Assembly (NCBI GenBank): GCA_023897205.1 | Contig: JAHWDD010000006.1 | Location: forward strand, 2,418,001 to 2,482,000 | DNA: 64,000 bases | Source of the DNA: Exophiala sp. HKRS030 | Taxonomy: Eukaryota; Ascomycota; Eurotiomycetes; Chaetothyriales; Herpotrichiellaceae | Reading direction: 5' to 3' | Shown here: positions 31,854 through 42,177 of the stretch, in pieces | How the letters are laid out: every line of letters begins with the position of its first letter | Position numbering within the stretch: the stretch's first letter is position 1 | Notes under the pieces: generated by a model | What the model saw: the letters and a program-made list of their open reading frames with translations, nothing else | Databases searched by the model: none | Told to the model about the DNA's origin: nothing | Position numbers and translations under genes: made by a program

Positions 31854-33626
31854 ATGGGTAGAACATCACCTCAGGGCCTTATGGCCTCTGACTTCCACCA
31901 CCAGACTTTTGTCAACCCGCTCGACGTTTTCCCGACAAAATCCCGGCTAGCCGGTCGACAGAACTACAGGTCACCGCTCAGAAATGGTCAGGTTGTCTCT
32001 TCTAGAACTCCTGCCCGTTATGCCGCCGAGTCTCACAAGTTCGCGTGCTGCGGCGAGGAAGAGGTTCCTTTGTTTCGACCGTCCAGCGCCATGAATTATG
32101 TGACCCACGACACTCCGACAGACGACTTTTTCGGCAATCCAGAGTCTTCGAGCAGTCGCAACGTGTCGCTGCACAACTCTCCGAGTCCCATGGACTGCGA
32201 GGACTGTGTTGACGATTGCGACGACTGTTTGGAAGAGCATCAACTGTATAACCACCAGACCGACGACGAATACGTCGACGATTGCCAGGGGTGCAATGAC
32301 GTTCAGATCGACCACAAGAACAATGGGCGAGTCTGCAACGACGACACCTGTGATGAATGCGACTTCTCTTGCTTCGACTGTATCGACTGGAATGAATTCG
32401 AGCAGGACAAGTCGTTGGGTCTTTCATTCTCTGTCCCACTGCTTGGTGACAACAGTCTCCTGGGGTCAGGGTCGGTGCCTCCTCAGTTTGACGAGAACGA
32501 CCTGCTCAATTTCCAGTCGCCCGACTTCTCCAACATGCAAACCGAGCCCTTGGCACCGCCACTCGACGTGCCGATGCACCATCAGTGTTTCGGAAACACG
32601 GTGCCTTACTGGGACAGCATCGCCCAAGCTCAACTCTGCAACGGCGCACCGGGTATGCCTCAGCAATTCCCTCTTCCGCCTTTTGGAATGGAATTCGGTT
32701 GCCACCCAGCGACAGCCCACCAACAATTGGCTCTGCCAGATTTTCAGCCCACCGCAGCATTTCCACCCTCACCAGTCACCAAGCAGGAGCCACAAACAAC
32801 TCCCCCCTCGCAGCAACCCACTGGAACAACACCACTGTCCAAGACATCAGATCTCCTAGCCGCCGTCTCGGCCCCGCCCACTTCCCGTGCATGCCAGTGG
32901 CTCATGCCGTGCGGTACCGTATGCGGCGCATCGTTCGCCTCTGCCACCGACCTCAAAAAGCACCTCAAGGCGGTCCACCTGGTCAAAGGAGTTACAAAGT
33001 GTGCCTGGCAGTCATGCGACTCGGCTACATTCACCTCGGAAGCCGCACTGACTGGACATATTTCCAAGAAACATCTCGCTCCGATGCTTGCCGCTGCTAC
33101 CGCTTCGTCTTCCTCGTTGAATTCCGATCAGCACCCTTCCACGACATCCTCATCTTCCTCCTCCGCGAACATTTCCGCGTCTACTACATCCACCGGGCCC
33201 CACACTACTGCCGCTGCCTCCACCAACGAAGGTGGTCCCTTCAAATGTACGTTCCCCGGCTGCACCAAGAGCTTCATGTACAAACAGGTCCGTGACGACC
33301 ACGTCGCGTCCTGCCACCAAGGCAACAAGATGTACTGTCACATCTGCGGTCAATACTTGAACGGCGAAGGGAGCAACTTCAAACGGCACATGGCCACGCA
33401 TCGACCAAAACATCAACACATGCTGTGTAAGTTTCACGGCTTGGGTTGCAAGAGGAGATTTCCCCGACTGGACAACCTGCGGAGGCACGAGGCGTGTTGT
33501 AAGTTTGGCAAGGGCAAGAAGGGACTTTTGGCCGGCAGTGGTGGTGCAGGTGTCGGCGACGGCGTGGATGTGGATGAGGTCAAGCATCACCATCACCATC
33601 ATCATGTTCACAGTGCCAAAGCTTGA
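31854..33626 (+). CDS. C2H2 zinc-finger transcription factor
   Basis: A single-exon gene of 590 aa. The N-terminal 160 aa contain an unusual Cys/Asp-rich stretch (CEDCVDDCDDC, later CNDDTCDECDFSCFDC). The middle is Gln/Pro-rich and activation-like. Zinc-finger units lie at about 345-530: CQWLMPCG...H..H, CAWQSCD...H..H, CTFPGCTKSF...H and a C-terminal pair (YCHICGQYL...H..H, CKFHGLGCKRRFPRLDNLRRHE). A Gly-rich tail ends with seven consecutive His. The FPGC and RxDNLRRH patterns are those of fungal DNA-binding C2H2 regulators. Target genes are unknown. Met at 31881 is an alternative start. Confidence 0.85.
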   Translation: MGRTSPQGLMASDFHHQTFVNPLDVFPTKSRLAGRQNYRSPLRNGQVVSSRTPARYAAESHKFACCGEEEVPLFRPSSAMNYVTHDTPTDDFFGNPESSSSRNVSLHNSPSPMDCEDCVDDCDDCLEEHQLYNHQTDDEYVDDCQGCNDVQIDHKNNGRVCNDDTCDECDFSCFDCIDWNEFEQDKSLGLSFSVPLLGDNSLLGSGSVPPQFDENDLLNFQSPDFSNMQTEPLAPPLDVPMHHQCFGNTVPYWDSIAQAQLCNGAPGMPQQFPLPPFGMEFGCHPATAHQQLALPDFQPTAAFPPSPVTKQEPQTTPPSQQPTGTTPLSKTSDLLAAVSAPPTSRACQWLMPCGTVCGASFASATDLKKHLKAVHLVKGVTKCAWQSCDSATFTSEAALTGHISKKHLAPMLAAATASSSSLNSDQHPSTTSSSSSSANISASTTSTGPHTTAAASTNEGGPFKCTFPGCTKSFMYKQVRDDHVASCHQGNKMYCHICGQYLNGEGSNFKRHMATHRPKHQHMLCKFHGLGCKRRFPRLDNLRRHEACCKFGKGKKGLLAGSGGAGVGDGVDVDEVKHHHHHHHVHSAKA

Positions 33627-34485
33627 CGGTGAAGTAGTCAAAGTCGGACAGAGTAGAAGCATGAGCATGAGGATGGACATGGACATGGCAGCAGCGAGGG
33701 CATGCAATTGTCGATTGTACGGGATACTTGACCAGGTAGTATTTGTACGTACATTCGTCGTCTGGCTCCATCGACGCCAGATTGATCGTCATGAAAAACA
33801 GAAGTTGTACGGAAGTCCCCATGCGCCCTTGTTCAAAACACACCTGGAAGAGGGATGCCCTGACATTAATGGCCGAGTCTGGACTTTTTTTTTCTTAGTT
33901 CACCGGATACGCCGACGACGCAGCTCAACATGTTTGAACCAAAATCTTTCTAAATTGTCCTAGGTCATCCTTCCCAAAGTATATAGTCCTAGTTACCTGT
34001 TACCAGTAACACTAGATAGACAGTAACGATGTCGCAAAAAAGGGATTTCTTCCAAACTTCGGTATTATTGTGCCATGTATAAGTATAGCTAGTTTCCATG
34101 AATGCGCCATCACCGACGCCAATCGATCACCAATTACATTAAGTACATTTCATTCTCTCTCTCTCTCGTTCCATGCCATTGCAACATTCATTTCATTTCA
34201 TTTCAGTGTCACCAAGCTCACAATAAATGCAAACGCCAATAACTCCAACTTCATGATTAAAGGGTATCATTCGTGTTTATGATGCATGAGCGTAACCAAC
34301 GCCAAATCATAAAAGTGGGGGTATCTGAATATCAAAACCGCGTCGTAGGTAATTTTAAGAACGTGATGGCCATGCTGCCGACTCGACGGCGGGGTCACCT
34401 GTTCCCTGGTCCTTGTGATTGACGTCCGGGGTCCATTGGAGAAGAGAAGGCGTAAGCAGTGTGTTGGGTGTGACAGTTTCGTTGA
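33627..34485. other. intergenic, convergent 3' regions
   Basis: About 860 bases between the C2H2 gene and the Yippee gene. It contains a CT-rich microsatellite near 34157-34169 and a T run near 33885. No supported gene. Confidence 0.55.
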
Positions 34486-35400
34486 TCAGTTGCAGGGTGA
34501 TGACAAGGTGTCGACACTACTATTGGCACCGAAACTGATCAGGCTGCTTCCCTGTGGACGTCTTCCAAACCTCTCCTTCTTTCGTTGTCTTCTCTTGGTC
34601 GCCAATTGAGGGCTCCAGACCCCGGCGAACAAATCTTCACACTCATCTTCGTCCTGCGAATCAAACTCCAAATCGTCACTGCTTTGTCGTTGAACACTCG
34701 GCTTTTCAACAAGCCTCTTGAGGTCACGAGGGGGGAGAGGCAGGATCTCGTCGTACGCCTGATTGGTCGGCGGTGATTCCTCCTCTTGTTCCCAAGACAC
34801 GCCGATACGGATGCGCTTGGTTTCGAGGATGAACTTGCCGACTTTGTATTTCTGACTCTCCTCGCTCGCCTCGACGTACTTCCAGCCCAAGATGCTCCGG
34901 CAAATGGCGCAGTTGATGTCACTGACGACGTGCTGGCCCGTGACCAAGTTCCGAGGGATCGCCTTGCTCTGATACGTATTCGGGAGAGCCGACGCGGTGG
35001 TGTGGATGTGGCTCGTCGTGCCTTGTACCAAGAACGCCCGCCCATGTCGGCCCGTGAAACCCTTGCTGATGATCTGCGACGTGAGGCAGAGGTCCGTCGA
35101 GCATTTTGCACACTGGATGTGTGAAGTGTGACCGTTCAGAAACTTGTCGTCTGGTGGGATGATGACCGACGAGGCAGACGCCGCAGGGATCGGTGTGGGG
35201 GTCGGGTATCTGGGGAACGGGTTCGAGGAAGTCGAAGAGAGGATGGTAGTGACGGTCGACACCGCAGACTCGACCGAGACGTCGCTGTCGGTGCTCGCTT
35301 GACGAGACTTGCGTCGCCGAAAGGGAACCGAGGGGAAGAGATAAGTCGGAAAGGCTGGGAAAAGGGCGGATGTGTCGGCGGTCCTGCGGAGGAATGACAT
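34486..35400 (-). CDS. Yippee/Mis18-like zinc-binding protein
   Basis: A single-exon 304-aa gene. A Ser/Pro-rich N-terminus of about 90 aa leads into a Yippee domain (about 93-200). This has a first zinc half-site CAKCSTDL, the block GFTGRHGRAFLV, and a second half-site in HVVSDINCAICRSILGWKYV, closing with KVGKFILE. All four Cys of the site are present. The C-terminal 100 aa are acidic then basic and disordered. Yippee proteins are small zinc-binding adaptors with roles in cell cycle or ubiquitin-ligase complexes elsewhere; in filamentous fungi this long form is uncharacterised. Confidence 0.87.
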   Translation of the reverse strand: MSFLRRTADTSALFPAFPTYLFPSVPFRRRKSRQASTDSDVSVESAVSTVTTILSSTSSNPFPRYPTPTPIPAASASSVIIPPDDKFLNGHTSHIQCAKCSTDLCLTSQIISKGFTGRHGRAFLVQGTTSHIHTTASALPNTYQSKAIPRNLVTGQHVVSDINCAICRSILGWKYVEASEESQKYKVGKFILETKRIRIGVSWEQEEESPPTNQAYDEILPLPPRDLKRLVEKPSVQRQSSDDLEFDSQDEDECEDLFAGVWSPQLATKRRQRKKERFGRRPQGSSLISFGANSSVDTLSSPCN

Positions 35401-35452
35401 TGTGGAATAGATACTCCGCCAAAATGGGGGTCCCGAGTGGTTTGCTGTGGAC

Positions 35453-35473
35453 TGTGTGTGTGTGTGTGTGTGT
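35453..35473. repeat. (GT)n dinucleotide microsatellite
   Basis: A GT run of about ten units 50 bases upstream of the Yippee start codon, probably in the 5' leader or core promoter. Confidence 0.85.
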
Positions 35474-35610
35474 AGAGTACGTCAGAGGGGCAGACAGTCA
35501 ACAGCAGGGTGAAGAGAGCAGTTGCTCTTGCATATCGTTAACGTGAAACCAGCAGCGTTGGAAGTAATCAAGGGTCATGTATATCAGGTAGAATAAGTAG
35601 TGGTCCCAAG

Positions 35611-35626
35611 TACTCCGTACGGAGTA
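35611..35626. promoter_or_regulatory. perfect palindrome TACTCCGTACGGAGTA
   Basis: A 16-bp perfect palindrome made of two overlapping copies of the 9-mer that recurs in intergenic DNA across this window. It is about 210 bases upstream of the Yippee start. It may be a dimeric regulator site or part of a dispersed repeat; function is unknown. Confidence 0.6.
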
Positions 35627-35827
35627 AACAACCCCCTCGGATTTGTTTGTTAGTCAAGCGAAAAAAGAGACACACAGTGGACCAGCCAACACAGAGAAGA
35701 TAGAGAAGATAAACGGACTACGGATGAGTCCATGCATAAGAGAGGTGGGATTGTCATGCGAGTGGTTGGGAATGAAGGGGACATTTGGGAGCAAAACGGA
35801 TATCAGGAAGCGGAAAGTGAGAGAGTC

Positions 35828-35854
35828 ATTGATTGATTGATTGATTGATTGATT
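35828..35854. repeat. (GATT)n tetranucleotide microsatellite
   Basis: About six and a half tandem GATT units in the spacer between the Yippee gene and the dioxygenase gene. Confidence 0.9.
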
Positions 35855-36263
35855 CCCCCTCATCCTCGTGATCATCAATGATGCGCGGTCTGGTCGATCA
35901 TGTCTGACTGACGCGGTTATTATAAATTTCTGTCTGGTTTATGACCATTTCGAGTAATCTTCCCTTGTCAGACAGAATTACTTTCCGCCGGCATTACTCG
36001 GCTTCTGAAGCCTTGCCTTAAGCGAGGACGGATACATCTATTTGCATTGGACAGTCCTAGTAAAGAGTGGCACTCATAAGTGGAGTGAAAGCCATCATAG
36101 TAATCATTAAAATCTGGTCATATCATATTCTCTTGGTCATTTTCCAACTGAGTCTGAGGTGAATTCATAAGTATCTTTATGCATCGCTGAACTTTTCCAA
36201 ACAGAAAACCGTCTCCCATTCGTGGCCACGAAATGTAATGCTGTACTGTTAAACCTCTCAAGT

Positions 36264-37772
36264 CTAGTATGCACAGAGACCACCCCCAGCGTCTTCCATA
36301 CTCCAAGCTCCAGCGAGGCCAACGATCTGAGGCTCATCAGCGTCGAGGTCAGCAGCTGTCAGTCTGCTCTCAAATGCTATTTCCGCATCTGCTGCAGTAC
36401 GCCGGCCACCAGTGAGCAGTTTTCTGGCCCAATCATCAATTGCTGGTTCACCAGTTTCGTCCCGAGCCTGTTTCAAAAAGGGAATGAGTGCGGTCCCTCC
36501 TGTGCCGCGCATCTTCTTCTTTCTCTGGGGCTGGTCGGCTGTGTGAGGCTGATCGTAGCGGACTGACGCAATTCCTTTCGCCATTGGAACGTGATCAGAA
36601 CTGCTTTCTCGTCGCGTCCTGCTGAGACTTCGAGACTCTCTGCTTTTCACAATAATGTATCTGGACACCATCTGAATGTGTTTGTCACGTAGAGTTCTGA
36701 GCATGGCCAAACATGCGTCATACGCAATGCACAACTCTGTACGAGATCTGTTGTTCTCAACGTAATCTCGAATGTTGGCTACTCCTTCCACAGCTTGGAG
36801 GAACCTTCTGTGAGGGCCAGGCATGTATTGCCTCATCTCATGAATAAAGTTATGTCGAGGCCGTGGTGCTGCTCCTTGCTCGAGTTCCGACTCTGACGTC
36901 GTTTCGTCCTTTTTGGAACCTGTCGGCCTATGCTCGACACCCAGAACAATGTCGAAGAATTGTATCATACTGCTCTGGGCATTGGAGCCACCGCCGTACT
37001 GACGCCAAGTTGCTCGGCGGCTGCCGTCATCATAGAAAACACCTTGAGGTAAGCCTGCATCTTTCATATTCTTGCTACCCGCGAGGAAGGGTCTGATGCG
37101 ATGATAAAAGACGTGCGGATCGCAATTCTCATACATCCTGACCAACAGAGTGCCCAGCTCGTCTAATGTCTGAGCAAAGGATTGTAGACTCTTTGTAACA
37201 GTGGCGCAATCATCGTCTCTTGCGGCTTGAATGGCCTTTAACATGATTGGTATGGACGGTCCGCCTTTTGCTTCCATGGCCACACTGACCAAATAGAACC
37301 ATTGCTCATCTAGCGAGCCCGTAAATGTGGTTAGTGTGGAGAGGTTGTCGAGGTCGAGGGCTTCGGAAAGAAAGATGGGTTTAAAATTCCACAAGCACAC
37401 GCTAGCGTATGTAGCGACTGGAGGCAACTCGAGGTGGTCTGACACCTGGAGAAGCGGGTATGTTATGGAAGGTGGAAGTCGTTCTGATGGTTTATCGCCG
37501 CCCCAGATGTAGCCATGCGCCATGAATGTGAGGATACTGTATGCTCTGCGCCACTCGGCTTCGGTCTCAAGATGGACCGCAGGTATGATGGGTAGTCTGT
37601 CAATGACAGTCCGGAGTCTTTTGGATAGGAGAAGGGACTGGAAGTTGTTCATGATCCGCTCCCAACGGTCGTAGACAGGATGTGAGAGGCATTGTGTGGG
37701 ATTCTCGGCAGGGAGGAAGCCTCGGTCGGGGGAAACCCCGTAGTCTGTAGGTCGAGGAACTGGGGGAAGCAT
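36264..37772 (-). CDS. Indoleamine 2,3-dioxygenase (IDO family)
   Basis: A haem dioxygenase that opens the indole ring of tryptophan to N-formylkynurenine, the first step of the kynurenine route to NAD. Single exon, 502 aa, within the size range of fungal IDOs. The block RDYGVSP-like at the N-terminus, the SLDEQWFYLVSVAMEAKG block and the haem-pocket region YMPGPHRRFLQAVE are present. The SIRDYV-like element (ANIRDYVENN) and AYDACLAMLRTLRDKHIQMVSRYII follow, the latter carrying the proximal His. An insertion of about 45 aa rich in Ser/Arg sits before the C-terminal helix. Fungi often carry several IDOs; this may be a BNA2-type or a paralogue. Confidence 0.9.
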   Translation of the reverse strand: MLPPVPRPTDYGVSPDRGFLPAENPTQCLSHPVYDRWERIMNNFQSLLLSKRLRTVIDRLPIIPAVHLETEAEWRRAYSILTFMAHGYIWGGDKPSERLPPSITYPLLQVSDHLELPPVATYASVCLWNFKPIFLSEALDLDNLSTLTTFTGSLDEQWFYLVSVAMEAKGGPSIPIMLKAIQAARDDDCATVTKSLQSFAQTLDELGTLLVRMYENCDPHVFYHRIRPFLAGSKNMKDAGLPQGVFYDDGSRRATWRQYGGGSNAQSSMIQFFDIVLGVEHRPTGSKKDETTSESELEQGAAPRPRHNFIHEMRQYMPGPHRRFLQAVEGVANIRDYVENNRSRTELCIAYDACLAMLRTLRDKHIQMVSRYIIVKSRESRSLSRTRRESSSDHVPMAKGIASVRYDQPHTADQPQRKKKMRGTGGTALIPFLKQARDETGEPAIDDWARKLLTGGRRTAADAEIAFESRLTAADLDADEPQIVGLAGAWSMEDAGGGLCAY

Positions 37773-38718
37773 TCTGAAAGCGCCGGTGTTAACAGATACA
37801 AATTCTCGGGTGCCTCGAAAGCTGTGGCGCGCAGCGAATACGAAAGGCGCTGCAAGGTCGAAAGAAAAAATAAAAGTATCACACAGCCATGGTAGCTACG
37901 ACTGTCACAGCAGATATAACTCTCCAGTTGATATTGGTCAGCAGCAATGGTCCATGATGAACAAAAGGTCACGAGGAGGGTGAGAACGAGGGCCAACGGA
38001 TGGTGTGAGGAAGAGAAAAAGAAACCCACTGGCATGGGGAGGAGGTCGGGAACGGATCGGAGGAAGACAATTTGCACCAGCGCGAAAGGCTTAGGCTGTC
38101 TCGGCACCGGTTCGCGAAGACTCGACCAACCTCTCAAAGAAAATAGGAGTATATGATGGCATTGATGATGTTTGTACTGCTTCATCAGCAACAACTTGAT
38201 AATGTCATATCTCGATAACTAGAGGCGTAAAAAGATGTTTGATATGCAGGGTATCATCGGCCTGTCCGGGGGTCGTCGGATATTAGGATGCGAGACCGCA
38301 TGGCGAAGTCTTTGTCTGCCCCTCACGTGGAGTCTGGAACAATTTATTTCCGAACCGTCGGAGGACCGAGTGCTTACTTAATGCTCCGTATGAACAGCCA
38401 CCCATAACGTCAACATACACAATGTGCACATAGGATATCCCAGGTATTCAGTACGAGTGTCGCCAAACACAACCTATTCGGGGATGAAAGAGATCAAGCA
38501 CGAGTATCAGAAGAATTCATGATGGGTCCGAGTCCCAAGAGCCGCTATATCTCGTTCTGTAGATCCTACATTGCGGAGATTGCCGAATTTCCCTGTCGAT
38601 ATCTGACGAAATAATGAAACCAGATCGACAACGTGCAAGTCTGATCTGTTTCTATCCAATTTTGATCCTGTGAAATATACGAAAGTGTAAGGCTATCAAT
38701 CCAGTTTTCCTAATCAAC
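37773..38718. promoter_or_regulatory. divergent promoter region, IDO and MDR alcohol dehydrogenase-like gene
   Basis: About 950 bases between divergent starts. ORFs here on both strands lack family resemblance. A near copy of the intergenic 9-mer (GCTCCGTAT) occurs near 38382. No RNA gene seen. Confidence 0.45.
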
Positions 38719-39951
38719 ATGACTCTTCCAACAGAGAATCATCAATGGGTGTCATCACAAAATGGTCTGGAGCATCTGTGTAGGACAACACAACCTGTCC
38801 CGACGCCTGGCAAAAATGAAGTGCTCGTCGAGATCCAAACTGTCTCTCTTAACTATCGTGACACAGAAGGTAAGTGCTGTTTCTTGGTTCAATTTGCACG
38901 TCAAACAAAATTGGCGATCGGAGCTGAGACATATTTGTTGGTTGGACGATAGTGGCCATGGGTCTTTACAATCACCACAAATCTGTTGGTGCAACTTCCT
39001 TACTTGTTCCCTGCTCCGATATGTGCGGTATAGTAGTCGCCATCGGCGAAGGCACTCAATCCAGCCCGTGGTCCGTTGGGGACCGAGTCCTCTCAACATT
39101 CAACCAGACGCATCTCACAGGACAGATTACTGCGAAAGAGATGGCTTTCGGACTTGGGTTACCTCTAGAGGGAGTTCTACAGACACATCGCGTATTCCCG
39201 ATTACAGGCCTAGTAAAAGCCCCTGCCTACCTAAATGACGAAGAAGCCTCTACATTACCCATTGCTGGGGTTACGGCATGGATGTCCATCAACGGCATGA
39301 GGCCATTGGGTCATCCTGGTGGCAAAGATGAGACGGTCCTACTTCAAGGAACTGGCGGGGTCTCGATCAGTGGCCTACAGATTGCACACGCCGCTGGTGC
39401 AGAAAGTAAGTCTCCTCAATCAATGCCTAATCTCCTCCGTGTATGCAGCGTACGACTGACTGATTTCCGAAACTCAAGCTATCATAACATCTTCCTCGGA
39501 CGCAAAACTGGAACGGGCCAAGTCGCTCGGTGCAACTCATATCATCAATTATAAGACAGATCCCGAATGGCAGGATACAGTCATGCGACTCACCAATGAC
39601 CACGGCGTAGCCATCATTCTCGAAGCTGGAGGTGCTCAGACATTACGCAAGTCGTTCAACTGCATAGCGTTCGGCGGTCTCATCAATGCCATTGGCTACC
39701 TATCCGGCAAGGAGGACGATCCAGGTGATCGCTTGAATGCCAACGTCCTAGCATTGAGGCGGAACGTTACCTTGAAGGGCATTCTGAACGGACCCAGGGA
39801 TCGGTTCGAGGAGATGCTACAATTCTATGACCAACACAAGATTAAACCGGTCGTCGACCGAGTGTTTCCGTTTGACCAAGCGAAAGAAGCTTTCAAGTAT
39901 CTTTACAGTGGCGGTCATTTCGGCAAAGTAGTCATCAGGGTCAAACAATGA
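38719..39951 (+). CDS. MDR-family zinc-type alcohol dehydrogenase-like oxidoreductase
   Basis: Three exons: 38719-38869, 38953-39405 and 39479-39951, joined in phase to give 358 aa. It is an NAD(P)-dependent medium-chain dehydrogenase/reductase. A GroES-like N-terminal domain includes VLVEIQTVSLNYRD and PCSDMCGIVVAIGEG, and the GDRV turn follows. The Rossmann part contains VLLQGTGGVSISGLQIAHAAGAE, then ITSSSDAKLERAKSLGATHIINY. The catalytic-zinc Cys/His of classical ADHs are not clearly kept, so a quinone-reductase-like or NADP-alcohol role is more likely. It sits 70 bases from a convergent second MDR gene, and a Zn2Cys6 regulator lies beyond, which suggests a small functional group. Confidence 0.85.
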
Positions 39952-40021
39952 ACACCTATAGAATTAATTGAAATTTACAAGGTTCTGTCTGTCTCTTCTA
40001 TCTGAAGACGTGTCCACGAAC

Positions 40022-41161
40022 TTACGGCCTGATCAACGCAATTTGACCCACGGCCGCATTCTTCGCGGCCATGTCAAAGGCCTCTTCCCAACGTTCGAGT
40101 GGGAATTCGCCCATGACCGTCACCAGGCCACGCGACTCACTCAGATCCAAAAGCCCAATTTCTACCATCTTGACGAGCGACCGCACGTCGTCCGGGCTGT
40201 ACATCCACTTGCCGTGTAACTTGATGTCCTTCCTCATCAGGAGCCGAAGGGGGATGGGCACGTCTTCGAGAAATCCACCCATGTAAGAGACACGCCCCGC
40301 ATGGCGCAGCGACAGGATGGCACTCTTGAAATACGTGGCACCTTGAGCCTCGCGGGGGGAGATGTCAAAGTAGGCGTCGGCAGGTCCACCAAACTTTTGC
40401 AAAGCGGCCACCTCTTCCTCCTGGTTCCCCGTGATCTTGACCGTCTTCACCCGGGTACTGCTCAACCCTGCCAGCTTGGCGAGGACGTCGGTGTTTCGAC
40501 CCATCGCTATCACCCTGGCACCCATGGCCAACGCGACGAGCACCGCAGCTCCACCGAACCCTCCTGTGGCGGGCGCGACGATCACAGTCTCTCCGGGCTC
40601 GACGCGGATGTCCCTCAGCCCGCCGTACGGGACGAGGAGTGCGGCGATGTAGGATATTCTCGCGATGTCGTACCCGAGGCCGACGCCGTCCGAGGGACTT
40701 CCGCAGAGCAGAGCCTCGTTGAGCGGGAAACAATTTTCCAGCGGCGCTCTCGCGTATTCGGCGTAGGTCGAATCGCGCCAGGCGTCACGCATGAGCTTCC
40801 GGCTTGGTTCGCTCGAGCCGTCGGCGATACCGGAAAGGATGATGGCACCCGGGTCGTCGCGTCCACGGATGGTACAGTCAAAAAAGACCAGTTGGCCCGG
40901 CTTGAGCGAGACGGCGTCCTCGCCCACGGCCGCGACCCGGCCAATGGCACTCGTACCGGCGACCAAAGGGGTGGGGTAGGAATACTTGCGGGCGCCGTTG
41001 TATATGTTCTTCATGTACCCAATCACGTTGGCCACGAGGACCTTGACGACGGCGCTCCCCGGCGTGGGCTGCGGTGTCGGGAGTGTCTCGACTTGTAATG
41101 GCTGAGCGTAGACCCGTTGGACGAGAGCCCGGTGAGTCTCGGGGAGTTCACCTGTTGCCAT
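40022..41161 (-). CDS. MDR-family quinone-oxidoreductase-like protein
   Basis: A single-exon, GC-rich 379-aa gene. The N-terminal GroES-like half has LVAGTSAIGRVAAVGEDAVS and KPGQLVFFD. The cofactor half has VAPATGGFGGAAVLVALAMG, a Gly-rich NAD(P) site, and GGFLEDVPIPL. The substrate half lacks the zinc-binding Cys/His set, so it is a zinc-independent reductase. The C-terminus (ERWEEAFDMAAKNAAVGQIALI) is typical of the superfamily. It is convergent with the other MDR gene and divergent from the Zn2Cys6 regulator at 42178, so control by that regulator is a reasonable inference. Long open frames on its + strand are codon-bias shadows. Confidence 0.85.
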   Translation of the reverse strand: MATGELPETHRALVQRVYAQPLQVETLPTPQPTPGSAVVKVLVANVIGYMKNIYNGARKYSYPTPLVAGTSAIGRVAAVGEDAVSLKPGQLVFFDCTIRGRDDPGAIILSGIADGSSEPSRKLMRDAWRDSTYAEYARAPLENCFPLNEALLCGSPSDGVGLGYDIARISYIAALLVPYGGLRDIRVEPGETVIVAPATGGFGGAAVLVALAMGARVIAMGRNTDVLAKLAGLSSTRVKTVKITGNQEEEVAALQKFGGPADAYFDISPREAQGATYFKSAILSLRHAGRVSYMGGFLEDVPIPLRLLMRKDIKLHGKWMYSPDDVRSLVKMVEIGLLDLSESRGLVTVMGEFPLERWEEAFDMAAKNAAVGQIALIRP

Positions 41162-42177
41162 GACGATGTTTTGAACCTCGGACTATACGGAGGGGATTGT
41201 CTTGCACGGGGGAAGAAAACGACAAGGAACAGACAAACGGTCTCTGAGATGTCCAACGTCCACAAAAGCTTTCTTTCCAAGTTTTGACTCACCTCGAGAT
41301 GCCAGGAGGGAGCCTCCTCCTTTATATACACCCCCTTGCTGAAGAAGCGCACATATACATGCATGTCTGTGGCCGGAGATAAAAATCATCAATCTACCGC
41401 GTGGTGATCCTGACTGGACTGTCTGGCCCTGAACAGTGTGGTGAAGTTATGGGGAAGATAATGCCAAAGTCTTTACGGAGTAATCACAGCCCAATGTTCG
41501 GGATCGTGTCGGTTTTAAGCATTTGTTCCACCAGTCGCGAATCTCCAGCGCTTTTGGTCTTCGCTTAAGGCCTCCTCGGTGTCGTTGATGGCGGATAGTT
41601 GGATGCAGCCGAATCCCGGGCGCCACCGGTCGGTCCTTTTGGGCATTGACCGGGGGAGAAGCAAATGTAGCGGGTTATAGTGACCTATGGAAGAACCTCC
41701 CAGGTCTCGCTTACCTGCAATTGATTTAATCGTCAGTCCGAAGTAGTCGTCAAAATGTGGTATTTGTCCCCCGTTTGGAATATCCATATGGAGAGACTCC
41801 TTTGGTTCTGTAGAGTGCAGGATGCCGCGTGGCCATCATCCACTGGTCATCCACTGGCACAAAGGACCTTTATATTTACCTGATAGACAGTAAATATATC
41901 GAAGCGTCAATTCTGGCCCCCGTGTGCCAATAAAATAAACCCTGGGTGATAAATCCCTGGGCAATTGACTGATCCGCGTGTGTCCGTTGCGGGGTTCTGG
42001 GGGACCAAGATCTTTCGTATCTCAAATTTATCAATGGCTACAAGGACAATAAATTCCTTACACATATCTAACGTATTTCGACTGCCATTTTCAAACTCCA
42101 TCATCAATATTTGATCAATCACTTGCCCTCTATACTCCGTATGTGAGCGAAAATTCTACAAACGAGCTACGCGCAGA
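41162..42177. promoter_or_regulatory. divergent promoter, MDR reductase and Zn2Cys6 regulator
   Basis: About 1 kb between divergent starts. It has the intergenic 9-mer twice: TACGGAGTA at 41474-41482 and TACTCCGTA at 42133-42141, the latter about 40 bases before the regulator start. No supported ORF. Confidence 0.5.

Larger units (their letters stand above)
35401..36263. other. intergenic, Yippee promoter and microsatellites
   Basis: About 860 bases. It holds a (GT)n tract near 35453-35473, the perfect palindrome at 35611-35626 and a (GATT)n tract at 35828-35854. It carries the Yippee promoter and the 3' end of the dioxygenase gene. Two overlapping ORFs at 35640-35880 look spurious. Confidence 0.55.

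Noticed and set aside
37649..38194. 181-codon frame on the - strand upstream of the IDO gene
   Set aside because: It overlaps the IDO start in another frame, is hydrophobic without family resemblance, and has no splice support.
40301..41098. 265-codon open frame on the + strand
   Set aside because: It is antisense to the MDR reductase gene and is a codon-bias shadow.
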